Shown here in pieces: positions 8,414 through 17,518 of a stretch of DNA of 64,000 bases (its first letter is position 1; every line of letters begins with the position of its first letter). The position numbers and the translations under genes are program-made. The DNA comes from JAQBDA01 sp963709875 (GTDB taxonomy: Bacteria; Chloroflexota; Anaerolineae; Anaerolineales; UBA4823): contig CAVPYB010000014.1 of NCBI GenBank assembly GCA_963709875.1, forward strand, positions 248,001 to 312,000, in the 5' to 3' direction. The notes beneath the pieces were generated by a model, which ran no database searches, was not told the DNA's origin, and worked only from the letters and a program-made list of their open reading frames with translations.

Positions 8414-10558
8414 ATGAGGCGTATCAGCCAACTATTTTTTGTTATCGCCCTGCTCTTCTCGAGCGTGGCGGTCTCCCCGGGCGCCACTGCCCAAGGGAGC
8501 AGTCCCGAGCGCCAGCCAGCCCAACCGGCTGCGCCCGATCCTTCCTGGCCTAAGGTATTCATGCCGATGATCCGCATCGATCCGAGCTTTACGGTGACCG
8601 GTAAGGTGACCGACGGGTCGGGTAAGCCCGTGGCGAACGTCAAGATCATCAACCAGGACGGGGTCAGCACATGGACGGATGCCGGCGGGAGCTACTCGCT
8701 TTCCGGTCTGGTCCAGGGCGGCAACGGGTTGGCAGCCGCGAAAGATGGGATGGTCTTCATGCCATCGCTGGCTGAAGTCAACCTTCCGGCTGGCTCCAGC
8801 CCACAGGATTTCAAAGCCTTCCAGCAGTGCCCGAATTACGTGATCAACGAGAGCTTCGAGGCTGACCAGTCCTGGCAGTTCCCGGCCACCGAGTTCACCG
8901 CATCATACACGACCGCTGCGGCGCATACCGGGACGCGCTCAGCTCGCACCGGCATCACCAACGCGGCGCAGAACAAATACAGCTATTCCTCCACCCGCCA
9001 GCCGATCCTGATCCCGGCGGGCACCACCAGCGCCATCCTGCGCATGTGGCTGTACCCGGTCAGCAGCGATACCAGCACGCTGGCGATGCCATCCCTGCCC
9101 CAGCCGGGGCTGGAGGCGGCGGAGATGGATGCCGAAGCCCTTGGCAGCGACGGTCAGTATGTGTTAGTGACGAACGTTTATAATCAGTACACCGGGGTTA
9201 CGGATCCATATGATCCCGATTTTGGTGAGCTGCTGCAAACCTTGATGTGGATGCGCAGCAACGACCAGCAGTGGGGTCTGTACGAGTTCAACCTGAGCAA
9301 ATACGCCAGCGCCACCCAGGATGTATGGATCAAGGTCCAGGCAGGCACCTACAACGACGGCCTCGGCGGCGTGACCTCCATGTACGTGGATGACGTCACC
9401 CTGGAGCTGTGCGATGCCGGCGCTGCGCCGCAGCCGCCCACCCCGCCCGTCCAGGGCTGCAGCAACGTCTTCGTCAACAGCGACTTCGAGCTGGTCGACC
9501 GCGGCTGGAGCATCCCGGTGACGGCTTTCTCTGCCCGCCTGTCCAGCAAGCAGTACATCAGCCCGGTGCAGTCCATGCGTACCGGCCGTATAGATGCAGC
9601 CAATGCAGCCCCTTACAGCTACTCAGACGCCTGGCAGCTGGCGACCATCCCTGCGGGTGCCACCAGCGCCACACTCAACATGTCGGTCTTCCACCAGAGC
9701 ACAGGTTACCTCACTGAAGCGGCTGCGCCGGAAGCACCGCCGCCGGTCGGTATTAAATTCACCGACCTGGCACTTTCCAGCGACATGTCCTACGTGCTGG
9801 TGCTGGACCAGTATGGGAATATCATCGAGTGGCTGTACCGCAGGTACAGCGATAACGGGCAGGTGTGGACGCCGCTGTCCTTCGACCTGACCAAATACGC
9901 CGGCGACACGATCCGCATCCAGTTCGGCACGTTCAATAATGGGGTAAGCGGTGACACAGCCATGTTCGTGGACGATGCTACATTCGATATCTGCACCGGA
10001 GGAACCACGCCTGGTCCGACGCCCACACCAGCTCCAACACCAGTGCCCCCACCCACGCCGCTCCCGGGCACCTGCACGGAAGCTTTCACCAATAATAGCT
10101 TCGAGACGGATGGCAGTTGGGGCATTCCTGTGACGGTCTTCTCGGCGGGCTACTCGACTGACTACGCCAACACCGGCGTGCGCTCGATGCGCAACGGCGT
10201 CCCGTACTACGTCATGGACCGCTACAGCTACTCTGACGCCTACCAGCTTGCCAGCATGCCGCTGACGGTCAACACTGCCACGGTGGGCATGTGGATCTAC
10301 CCGATCACCGGCGAGACGACCAGCGTCGGGACTCCAGGCAGGGATGTGCAGTACGTGTTGGTGCTGGACAGCAGCGGCAACTGGATCGACACCTTGATGT
10401 GGCAGCGCAAGAACTACCAGGCCTGGACCTACTACACGTTCGACGTTTCCAAGTGGATCGGCACGACCATCCGCCTGCAGTTCGGCGTGTACAACAACGG
10501 CTACGGCGGCGCTACCTCGATGTACGTGGATGACGCCAGCCTGCAGCTCTGCCCGTAG
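8414..10558 (+). CDS. secreted protein with CarboxypepD_reg-like domain and three beta-sandwich repeats
   Basis: 714 residues, start supported by GGAGG before the ATG. A signal peptide (MRRISQLFFVIALLFSSVAV, likely cleaved after the ATAQG region) is followed by a short KVFMPMIRI segment at 47-55. A carboxypeptidase-regulatory-like fold spans about 59-130 (FTVTGKVTDGSGKPVANVKI). Three homologous ~160-190-residue modules follow. Each opens Cys-x(5-8)-N-x-S/D-FE and closes with MYVDDVTLELC, MFVDDATFDIC and MYVDDASLQLC, so a Cys at each end could form a disulfide. A Pro/Thr linker separates modules two and three. No catalytic motif was seen. The modules look like carbohydrate-binding or adhesion jelly rolls; a surface or secreted binding role is inferred. 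Confidence 0.75.
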   Translation: MRRISQLFFVIALLFSSVAVSPGATAQGSSPERQPAQPAAPDPSWPKVFMPMIRIDPSFTVTGKVTDGSGKPVANVKIINQDGVSTWTDAGGSYSLSGLVQGGNGLAAAKDGMVFMPSLAEVNLPAGSSPQDFKAFQQCPNYVINESFEADQSWQFPATEFTASYTTAAAHTGTRSARTGITNAAQNKYSYSSTRQPILIPAGTTSAILRMWLYPVSSDTSTLAMPSLPQPGLEAAEMDAEALGSDGQYVLVTNVYNQYTGVTDPYDPDFGELLQTLMWMRSNDQQWGLYEFNLSKYASATQDVWIKVQAGTYNDGLGGVTSMYVDDVTLELCDAGAAPQPPTPPVQGCSNVFVNSDFELVDRGWSIPVTAFSARLSSKQYISPVQSMRTGRIDAANAAPYSYSDAWQLATIPAGATSATLNMSVFHQSTGYLTEAAAPEAPPPVGIKFTDLALSSDMSYVLVLDQYGNIIEWLYRRYSDNGQVWTPLSFDLTKYAGDTIRIQFGTFNNGVSGDTAMFVDDATFDICTGGTTPGPTPTPAPTPVPPPTPLPGTCTEAFTNNSFETDGSWGIPVTVFSAGYSTDYANTGVRSMRNGVPYYVMDRYSYSDAYQLASMPLTVNTATVGMWIYPITGETTSVGTPGRDVQYVLVLDSSGNWIDTLMWQRKNYQAWTYYTFDVSKWIGTTIRLQFGVYNNGYGGATSMYVDDASLQLCP

Positions 10559-10575
10559 AGCAGGGCGTATCAGGC

Positions 10576-10641
10576 AGCCGTCCCCGGACGGCTCATAAAA
10601 CAGACACTATAGTACAGGACTGGCGGCATGCCGCCAGTCCT
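10576..10641 (+). terminator. two adjacent hairpins after the secreted-protein gene
   Basis: First hairpin: AGCCGTCC / GGACGGCT (10576-10593) with a two-base loop. Second: a perfect 26-bp palindrome at 10616-10641 with 13-base arms beginning AGGACTGGCGGCA. Neither has a clear T-tract, but the position 17-60 bp after a stop codon favours transcription termination or mRNA 3'-end protection. Confidence 0.5.
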
Positions 10642-10700
10642 GATTGGATTGCTGTTTGTGTGAAAATTGTGTGTTGTTGAAGCCCCGCTCCTACACGGCA

Positions 10701-10728
10701 TTCACTCATCAAGGTGTTCATGTACAAT
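10701..10728 (+). promoter_or_regulatory. candidate promoter of the first DASS transporter
   Basis: TTCACT (10701-10706) and TACAAT (10723-10728), 16-bp spacer, followed by GGGAGG and the ATG at 10749. The leader would be about 15 nt. Confidence 0.4.
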
Positions 10729-10748
10729 ATTTTCTAGGGAGGTGCGGC

Positions 10749-13092
10749 ATGACCCTGGAGATCATCACAGTCCTGGTAATCCTGCTGGCAGCAGTGGTGC
10801 TGTTCATCACCGAGCGGGTGCGCGAAGACCTGGTGGCGCTGATGGTGCTGGTGAGCCTGGCGCTGACCGGTCTTGTGACGCCAGCGGAGGCGCTGTCGGG
10901 CTTCAGCAACCCGGCGGTGGTCACAGTGTGGGCGATCCTGATCCTGAGTGCGGCGCTGTCGCGCACGGGAGTGGCTGGGCTGCTGGGTCGGCGGTTGCTG
11001 CGCCTGGCGGGCTCCAGTGAGGTGCGCCTGCTGCTGATTATTATGCTTACAGTCGGGGTGCTCTCCGGGTTTATGAACGATATCGGAGTGGCGTCGCTGT
11101 TCCTGCCGGTGGTGATCGATATATCACGGCGGACGAAAATCCCGCCATCGAGGCTGCTGATGCCGTTGGCGTTTGCGGCGCTGCTGGGGGGTCTGAACAC
11201 ATTGATCGGTACGCCGCCGAACATCCTGGTGAGCGAGGCGCTGAGGCAGGCGGGACTGGAGCCGTTCAGCATGTTCGATTACACGCCGGTGGGTATCGTG
11301 GTGATGATATCCGGGATTGCGTTCATGGTGCTGGTAGGGAGACGGCTGCTGCCAGTGCGGGACATCGCGCGGGAGCTGGCTGGCGGGGAGAGCGCGGAGC
11401 CAAAAAGCACTGTACGAGCTGCACGAGCGGATGGTGATGCTGAACGTACCGGCGGGGTCAGCGCTGGTAGGGAAGACGCTTTCGGAGAGCCGGTTGGGGT
11501 CGGCGCTGGGGTTGAACGTGGTGGCGATCATCCGCAACGGGCAAACGCAGCTGGCGCCGGAGGCGGAGACGATGCTGAAGGCGGGGGACAGGCTGCTGGT
11601 GGAGGGGAAGCTGGAGAAGCTGATCGAGCTGCATGGGCGGCAGCACCTGGAGCTGGAGGAGGAGCAGCTGGCAGTAGAGCGGTTGGTGACATCGGACATC
11701 GAGCTGGTGGAGGTGGAGATCGGGGACGGTTCGTCGCTGATCGGGCAGACATTGAGCCAGGTGGGGTTCCGCTACCGGTACAAGTCGATCGTGCTGGCGG
11801 TGAGGCGAGGGGAGCTGGTGCTGAGGACGAACCTGGAGACGATCCCGCTGCAGGCTGGGGATGTGCTGCTGGTGCAGGGCAGGCGGGAGCAGGTGGAGGC
11901 GATGAGGGAGGAGAGCACGCTGCAGGTGTCGAAGCCGGGATCGACAGATGTGTACCAGTTGGAGGAGCGCTTGATGGTGGTGCGGGTGCCTGATGGGTCG
12001 TCGTTGGTGGGGAAGACGCTGGTGACGAGCCGGTTGGGGGATGCGTTCGGGCTGGGGGTGATGGGGATCGTGCGAGAGGGGGAGACGCTGCTGATGCCGG
12101 AGCCGGATGAACCCCTGCTGGCTGGAGATACCCTGCTGGTTAAAGGTAAGCGAGAGGATATAGCGGCAGTCCGAGGCTTGCAGCAGCTGGAGATAGAAAC
12201 GGAAAAACCACCTGAGCTCAGTGATCTCGAGTTGGAGGAGGTTGGGTTGGTGGAGGCGGTGCTGTCGCCTTACACGACTCTGGTGGGCAAGAACCTGCGC
12301 GAGCTGTACTTCCGCAACAAATACGGTCTCAGCGTGCTGGCGATCTGGCGCGGGGGGCGGGCGTACCGCTCGAACCTGCGCGATATGTCTTTGCAGTTCG
12401 GCGATGCGCTTCTGCTGCATGGGGCGCGGGAGAACATCCGCGTGCTGGGCAGCGACCCGGACTTCCTGGTGCTGACCGAGGAGGCGCAGGAAGCGCCGCG
12501 CCTGAACAGAGCCTATCTGTCCCTACTGATCATGGTGGGGGTGCTGCTCCCGGTGATCCTGGGCTACGTCAATATCGCCATCGCGGCTGTGGTGGGCGTG
12601 GTACTGATGGTGCTGACAGGCTGCATAACGATGGAGGAGGCCTACCGCTCGATCCAGTTGAAGGCGGTGTTCTTGATAGCCGGGATGCTGCCGCTGGGGA
12701 TTGCATTGCAGCAGACCGGTGCAGCCACTCTGATTTCCCAGCAGATGGTGCTGCTGGTCGGCGGGCTGGGAGCGCTGGCGGTGCTGGCAGGTCTGTTCAT
12801 CCTGGCAGCGCTGGCTTCGCAAGTGATGCCAAACCCGGCGGTGGCGGTGCTGTTGGCGCCAATTGCCTTGAACACCGCGGCGGATATGGGCGTCTCCCCC
12901 TACCCGCTGATGATGGCTATCGCGGTATCCGCATCGGCAGCTTTCCTGAGCCCGGTGGGGCACTCAGCCAACATTCTGGTGATGGGACCCGGTGGCTACA
13001 AGTTCAGCGACTATACCCGCGTCGGCCTGCCCCTGACCCTGGTGGTGCTGGTCGTATCGATGATCTGCATCCCGATTTTCTGGCCGTTCTAA
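10749..13092 (+). CDS. SLC13/DASS-family transporter with four RCK_C (TrkA_C) domains, copy 1, frameshifted
   Basis: About 780-residue divalent-anion/sodium symporter-type protein. The N-terminal membrane half contains LSGFSNPAVVTVWAILILS and the family motif GLNTLIGTPPNILVSEAL. A cytoplasmic insert holds four RCK_C/TrkA_C repeats, recognisable from VPAGSALVGKTL, IGDGSSLIGQTL, VPDGSSLVGKTL and LSPYTTLVGKNL, each ending LLVEG/LLVQG/LLVKG/LLLHG. The C-terminal membrane half follows, with LSPVGHSANILVMGPGGYKF. One base is extra at about 11384-11392, at the join between the first membrane half and the RCK_C array, so the ORF is split as read. The likely substrate is a dicarboxylate, sulfate or similar anion; RCK_C domains usually sense nucleotides or ions. 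A near-identical second copy follows. Confidence 0.8.
11094..12140 (+). repeat. long direct repeat, copy 1 (shared with 13608-14652)
   Basis: About 1.05 kb that is essentially identical to 13608-14652: I found one base substitution (GTGCGG versus GTACGG near 11985) and a two-base length difference at the frameshift site. Sequence on both sides diverges clearly. It covers the end of the first membrane half and three RCK_C domains, and uses strikingly G-rich codons (GGG, GAG, CTG, GTG, ACG). Recent gene conversion or duplication is likely. Confidence 0.85.
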
Positions 13093-13106
13093 CCGAATAG
13101 ATTTAA

Positions 13107-13172
13107 AACCTACGCAGTTGGAAGCAGGCAGGGGGTGTTTGGGCGGTGATAGCCGCCCAAACACCCCTTTTT
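13107..13172 (+). terminator. tagged palindromic repeat, strong rho-independent terminator
   Basis: A tag AACCTACGCAGTTGG (13107-13121), then a perfect 15-bp stem GGGGTGTTTGGGCGG / CCGCCCAAACACCCC with loop TGATAG (13132-13167), then TTTTT. It sits 15 bp after the first DASS transporter and should terminate it. A similar tag and stem recur at 36469-36526 and a related stem at 45257-45295, so this is also a member of a dispersed repeat family. Confidence 0.8.
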
Positions 13173-13215
13173 CCCCTGATTTGAACAATTTATGAGATAG
13201 AATAGTCTCCCGAAA

Positions 13216-13243
13216 TTGATCGAACTCCTGTGCCAAGTATAAT
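13216..13243 (+). promoter_or_regulatory. candidate promoter of the second DASS transporter
   Basis: TTGATC (13216-13221) and a perfect TATAAT (13238-13243), 16-bp spacer, followed by AAGGAG and the ATG at 13263. Confidence 0.5.
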
Positions 13244-13262
13244 TGCCGAAAGGAGAGATTAT

Positions 13263-15604
13263 ATGACACCTGAAATCATCACAGTCCTGGTAATCCTGCT
13301 GGCAGCGGTTGTGCTGTTCGTGACCGAGCGGGTGCGTGAAGACCTGGTGGCGCTGATGGTGCTGGTGAGCCTGGCGCTGACGGGCCTGGTGACGCCAGCG
13401 GATGCGCTGTCGGGCTTCAGCAACCCGGCGGTGGTCACGGTGTGGGCGATCCTGATCCTGAGTGCGGCGCTGTCGCGCACGGGAGTGGCTGGGCTGCTGG
13501 GTCGGCGGGTGCTGCGCCTGGCAGGCTCCAGCGAAGTCCGGCTGCTGCTGGTCATTACGCTGATGGTCGGTATTCTGTCTGGCTTCATGAACAGCATCGG
13601 GGTAGCATCGCTGTTCCTGCCGGTGGTGATCGATATATCACGGCGGACGAAAATCCCGCCATCGAGGCTGCTGATGCCGTTGGCGTTTGCGGCGCTGCTG
13701 GGGGGTCTGAACACATTGATCGGTACGCCGCCGAACATCCTGGTGAGCGAGGCGCTGAGGCAGGCGGGACTGGAGCCGTTCAGCATGTTCGATTACACGC
13801 CGGTGGGTATCGTGGTGATGATATCCGGGATTGCGTTCATGGTGCTGGTAGGGAGACGGCTGCTGCCAGTGCGGGACATCGCGCGGGAGCTGGCTGGGGG
13901 GAGGCGCGGAGCCAAAAAGCACTGTACGAGCTGCACGAGCGGATGGTGATGCTGAACGTACCGGCGGGGTCAGCGCTGGTAGGGAAGACGCTTTCGGAGA
14001 GCCGGTTGGGGTCGGCGCTGGGGTTGAACGTGGTGGCGATCATCCGCAACGGGCAAACGCAGCTGGCGCCGGAGGCGGAGACGATGCTGAAGGCGGGGGA
14101 CAGGCTGCTGGTGGAGGGGAAGCTGGAGAAGCTGATCGAGCTGCATGGGCGGCAGCACCTGGAGCTGGAGGAGGAGCAGCTGGCAGTAGAGCGGTTGGTG
14201 ACATCGGACATCGAGCTGGTGGAGGTGGAGATCGGGGACGGTTCGTCGCTGATCGGGCAGACATTGAGCCAGGTGGGGTTCCGCTACCGGTACAAGTCGA
14301 TCGTGCTGGCGGTGAGGCGAGGGGAGCTGGTGCTGAGGACGAACCTGGAGACGATCCCGCTGCAGGCTGGGGATGTGCTGCTGGTGCAGGGCAGGCGGGA
14401 GCAGGTGGAGGCGATGAGGGAGGAGAGCACGCTGCAGGTGTCGAAGCCGGGATCGACAGATGTGTACCAGTTGGAGGAGCGCTTGATGGTGGTACGGGTG
14501 CCTGATGGGTCGTCGTTGGTGGGGAAGACGCTGGTGACGAGCCGGTTGGGGGATGCGTTCGGGCTGGGGGTGATGGGGATCGTGCGAGAGGGGGAGACGC
14601 TGCTGATGCCGGAGCCGGATGAACCCCTGCTGGCTGGAGATACCCTGCTGGTGAAGGGAGAGCCGGAAAACCTATCTACCGTAGACGGGCTGCAGCAGCT
14701 TCAGATTGAAACTCAGGCGCTGCCGGGTCTTGAGGCACTGGAATCGGAGGAGGTTGGCTTGGTGGAGGCGGTGCTGTCGCCTTACACGACTCTGGTGGGC
14801 AAGAACCTGCGCGAGCTGTACTTCCGCAACAAATACAAGCTCAGCGTGCTGGCGATCTGGCGCGGGGGGCGGGCGTACCGCTCGAACCTGCGCGATATGT
14901 CTTTGCAGTTCGGCGATGCGCTGCTGCTCCATGGAGCGCGGGAGAACATCCGCGTGCTGGGCAGCGACCCGGACTTCCTGGTGCTGACCGAGGAGGCGCA
15001 GGAAGCGCCGCGCCTGAACAGAGCCTTCCTGTCCCTGCTGATCATGGTGGGGGTGCTGCTGCCGGTGATCCTGGGCTATGTGAATATCGCCATCGCCGCG
15101 ATCATCGGTGTTATCTTGATGGTGCTGACCGGCTGTATAACCATGGAGGAGGCCTACCGCTCGATCCAGTTGAAGGCGGTGTTCCTGATCGCCGGGATGC
15201 TGCCGCTGGGGATTGCTTTGCAGCAGACCGGAGCTGCCACTCTGATTGCCCAGCAGATGGTGCTGCTGGTCGGTGGTCTGGGGCCGATGGTGGTGATGGC
15301 GGGCCTGTTCATCCTGGCAGCCCTTTCGTCGCAGGTGATGCCCAACCCGGCGGTAGCGGTGCTGTTATCTCCAATTGCATTGACGATCGCATCCGACATG
15401 GGGGTTTCCCCCTACCCACTGATGATGACTGTCGCAGTCTCCGCATCGGCAGCTTTCCTGAGCCCGGTGGGACACCCGGCCAATATTCTGGTGATGGGAC
15501 CCGGCGGCTACCGCTTCAGCGACTACACCCGCGTCGGTCTGCCCCTGACCCTGGTGGTGCTGGTCGTATCGATGATCGTTGTGCCGATATTCTGGCCCTT
15601 CTAA
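13263..15604 (+). CDS. SLC13/DASS-family transporter with four RCK_C domains, copy 2, frameshifted
   Basis: Paralogue of the preceding gene with the same architecture: membrane half, four RCK_C domains, membrane half ending LSPVGHPANILVMGPGGYRF. The N-terminal and C-terminal membrane parts differ from copy 1 at many sites, while the central kilobase is nearly identical. The frame breaks at about 13895-13901, where GGGGGG seems one G short, which is the same joint as the break in copy 1 but in the opposite direction. Past the break the frame resumes ARSQKALYELHERMVML. It has its own promoter and AAGGAG site. Its stop codon is only 13 bp from the stop of the convergent minus-strand gene. It may serve as a variant-specificity transporter or a dosage copy. 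Confidence 0.8.
13608..14652 (+). repeat. long direct repeat, copy 2 (shared with 11094-12140)
   Basis: Second copy of the ~1.05-kb near-identical block inside the tandem transporter genes. Its borders fall inside coding sequence rather than at gene ends, which favours conversion between paralogues over a simple recent whole-gene duplication. Confidence 0.85.
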
Positions 15605-15617
15605 TTTGCCAGTGCCC

Positions 15618-17480
15618 TCAATCGTTCATCAATACCAGCGGGGTGTACAGGCGCGTTCCCCCGACCAGCAGGTAGACCGGAGCAGTCTCCTTCAGCGTGC
15701 CGCTGGTGCCGGTGATGACCACCTGCACGTTCAGACCGGGCAGCAACGGCGCGCTGTGTGTGTCGGTCAGGATTAATGTCGCCACATCTCCCGGCAGCAG
15801 GCTGGTGGGAGTCAGACCGGCGCTGATCCCTGCCGGGAGGCTGCTGTGTCCCAGGTCCACGATGCCATTGAAGCCGCCTTGCGCAAGAGCCTGGATGCTG
15901 TAATCTGCGCTCTCTCCGGGCCAGATCGCCTGTGAAGCAGGTATTACCTGGAGCTGGAAGCCGTATTCCTGACTCTCGTACGCCCCACGGTCTACCCCGG
16001 TCCCGGCAGGGCGTGGGTTGCCAAAAATATCCTCCGCAGGTGCGTGGGCCGGGTCGCCGGAATCGACCGCCGGGCTCCCCGCTGCAAACACCCCGTACCG
16101 GTTTATCAGCTTCTCGAAAGCATTGCGTACGGTCGCTGAACCATCTGCGAACTGGCTGGCAGCCGGCACCCAACGCGGCAGCACGAGCCCAGACTGCGTC
16201 GGCAAGAGTGGGTCAGCGACCAGGGCGTGGGGATCGTCATCGTAGTTGACCAGCTCTCCGGGATCGCTGGGGATGGGTGTGCCGCCGTTCCAGTCCAGGT
16301 TGCGGTCGATGGCGAAGCTGGTGGTCTCTGCTGGAGGCGTGTCGGAGAAATCGTTGGGCCGGCTGGGATTCTCCGCGCCCATCGTCCCGTAAGGGTCGGA
16401 CCAGATATTGTTATAGAAGTAGATGTTCTCGTTGGGTGGGTTGCTCCCCTCACTGTTCAGGCGCATGGCATACGCCAGTGCGGGCAGGTCTCCGACCACC
16501 GTGTTGCTGCGGAAGGTGATGTTTTTACCACCCTTGACCCCGAATGCAGCCCGCATCACGTTGGCGGAATTGCCCAGCAGCAGGTTGTTCTCCACCAGCA
16601 CTTCCTGCGCCTCGAAATAAGGCTGACCATCCTCGCCAGCCAGCACGAAATACGAACCGGTCGATCCCTCCCAGTTCAGGAAGACGTTGCGCCGCACGGT
16701 GATGCGCAGGCTGCCCAGATTGGTGTCGTCATCGCCGTTGCTGTCTTTGATGACGATATAGCTGCTGGTGTCGTTGTTGTTTGTGCGCCCGCTGCCGGCA
16801 AAATCGTTGAAGAAGACATTATCCTGAATGACCACATCGGTCACGCTGTTGACGTCGATATGCTCGTCGCTGCCGGTCTGGTTGTAGAAGATATTGCCTT
16901 CCACTGTGATATTGCCGGCGCCGTTGTTGATCTTGAGGATATCGTTGTTATAGCTGTCGTGCAGCACATTGTTCCGCAGCGTGATGCGGCTGACGAAGTC
17001 TGCTCCGCCCGGATTGTCGATCAGGTCCTGGATCTGGATCACCAGCGCCCCGGCGCCCGGACCGCTGTGAGCGATATCGAAGCCTTCCAGGGTGATTCCC
17101 TGCCCGTAGAAGCAGGTCACCACCGTGCTGTCGTAGCGCAGGCGCGCCTGGTAAGGGACTTCAGAGCGCACGACCACGCCCTGGGTGAAGGTTCCTCGCA
17201 GCCGCACCCGCCCGAAATATTCCCCCGGGCGCACGATGACAGTGCTGCCATCCGGGACGCTGTCCAGGGCGTGGGTGATCGTCGCCCAGGGGCTGCCTAT
17301 CGAGCCATCCCCGGACAGGTCGCTGCCGTTGGTGGCAACGTAGTAGCTGGCATGTATGCCGAATGGGTCTAGCGGAACCTCTACCACTCCGGCGTATGCC
17401 GGAATACTTGCCGGCAGCAGAGAAGCGATCACCAGGATCAATACAATCGAAAGCAGTCGAAAAAATAGTGAGGGGGGCAT
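15618..17480 (-). CDS. secreted parallel beta-helix protein (choice-of-anchor Q type)
   Basis: 620 residues from the ATG at 17480, which has AAGG upstream; the open frame to 17534 lacks a plausible site. A signal peptide (FFRLLSIVLILVIASLLP) leads to YYVATNGSDLSGDGSIGSPW, the usual opening of DUF1565/pectate-lyase-like helices. Many short coils with N-N-x-hydrophobic patterns follow (VENNLLLGNSANV, FRSNTVVGDLPAL, YFYNNIWSDPYG). The helix ends at the marker DRGAYES near 15980. A ~100-residue beta-sandwich follows (VIPASQAIWPGESADYSIQ), then a terminal GGTRLYTPLVLMND tag. No pectate lyase catalytic set was recognised; polysaccharide binding or cleavage is the family's usual role. It is last in a row of three similar genes on this strand. 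Confidence 0.75.
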   Translation of the reverse strand: MPPSLFFRLLSIVLILVIASLLPASIPAYAGVVEVPLDPFGIHASYYVATNGSDLSGDGSIGSPWATITHALDSVPDGSTVIVRPGEYFGRVRLRGTFTQGVVVRSEVPYQARLRYDSTVVTCFYGQGITLEGFDIAHSGPGAGALVIQIQDLIDNPGGADFVSRITLRNNVLHDSYNNDILKINNGAGNITVEGNIFYNQTGSDEHIDVNSVTDVVIQDNVFFNDFAGSGRTNNNDTSSYIVIKDSNGDDDTNLGSLRITVRRNVFLNWEGSTGSYFVLAGEDGQPYFEAQEVLVENNLLLGNSANVMRAAFGVKGGKNITFRSNTVVGDLPALAYAMRLNSEGSNPPNENIYFYNNIWSDPYGTMGAENPSRPNDFSDTPPAETTSFAIDRNLDWNGGTPIPSDPGELVNYDDDPHALVADPLLPTQSGLVLPRWVPAASQFADGSATVRNAFEKLINRYGVFAAGSPAVDSGDPAHAPAEDIFGNPRPAGTGVDRGAYESQEYGFQLQVIPASQAIWPGESADYSIQALAQGGFNGIVDLGHSSLPAGISAGLTPTSLLPGDVATLILTDTHSAPLLPGLNVQVVITGTSGTLKETAPVYLLVGGTRLYTPLVLMND

Positions 17481-17518
17481 AGAAATTACCTTTGTGGATT
17501 TTTTCTGATTCGGGTGGT

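Noticed and set aside
10644..10748. Upstream extension of the first DASS gene to 10644
   Set aside because: The ATG at 10749 has GGGAGG and aligns with the start of copy 2; the extension covers a promoter-like region.
11458..12420. 320-codon minus-strand open frame rich in Gln, Leu, Arg and His
   Set aside because: Antisense to the G-rich RCK_C block; the Q/L/R/H/P composition is what G-skewed codons give on the other strand.
13107..13172. Attenuator or riboswitch before the second DASS transporter
   Set aside because: The hairpin plus T-tract follows the first transporter directly, and the second has its own promoter downstream, so it is simpler as a terminator and repeat element.
16227..17372. 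381-codon plus-strand open frame
   Set aside because: Runs opposite the beta-helix gene; valine-rich, repetitive composition and no ribosome site. It is a mirror of GC-rich codon bias.
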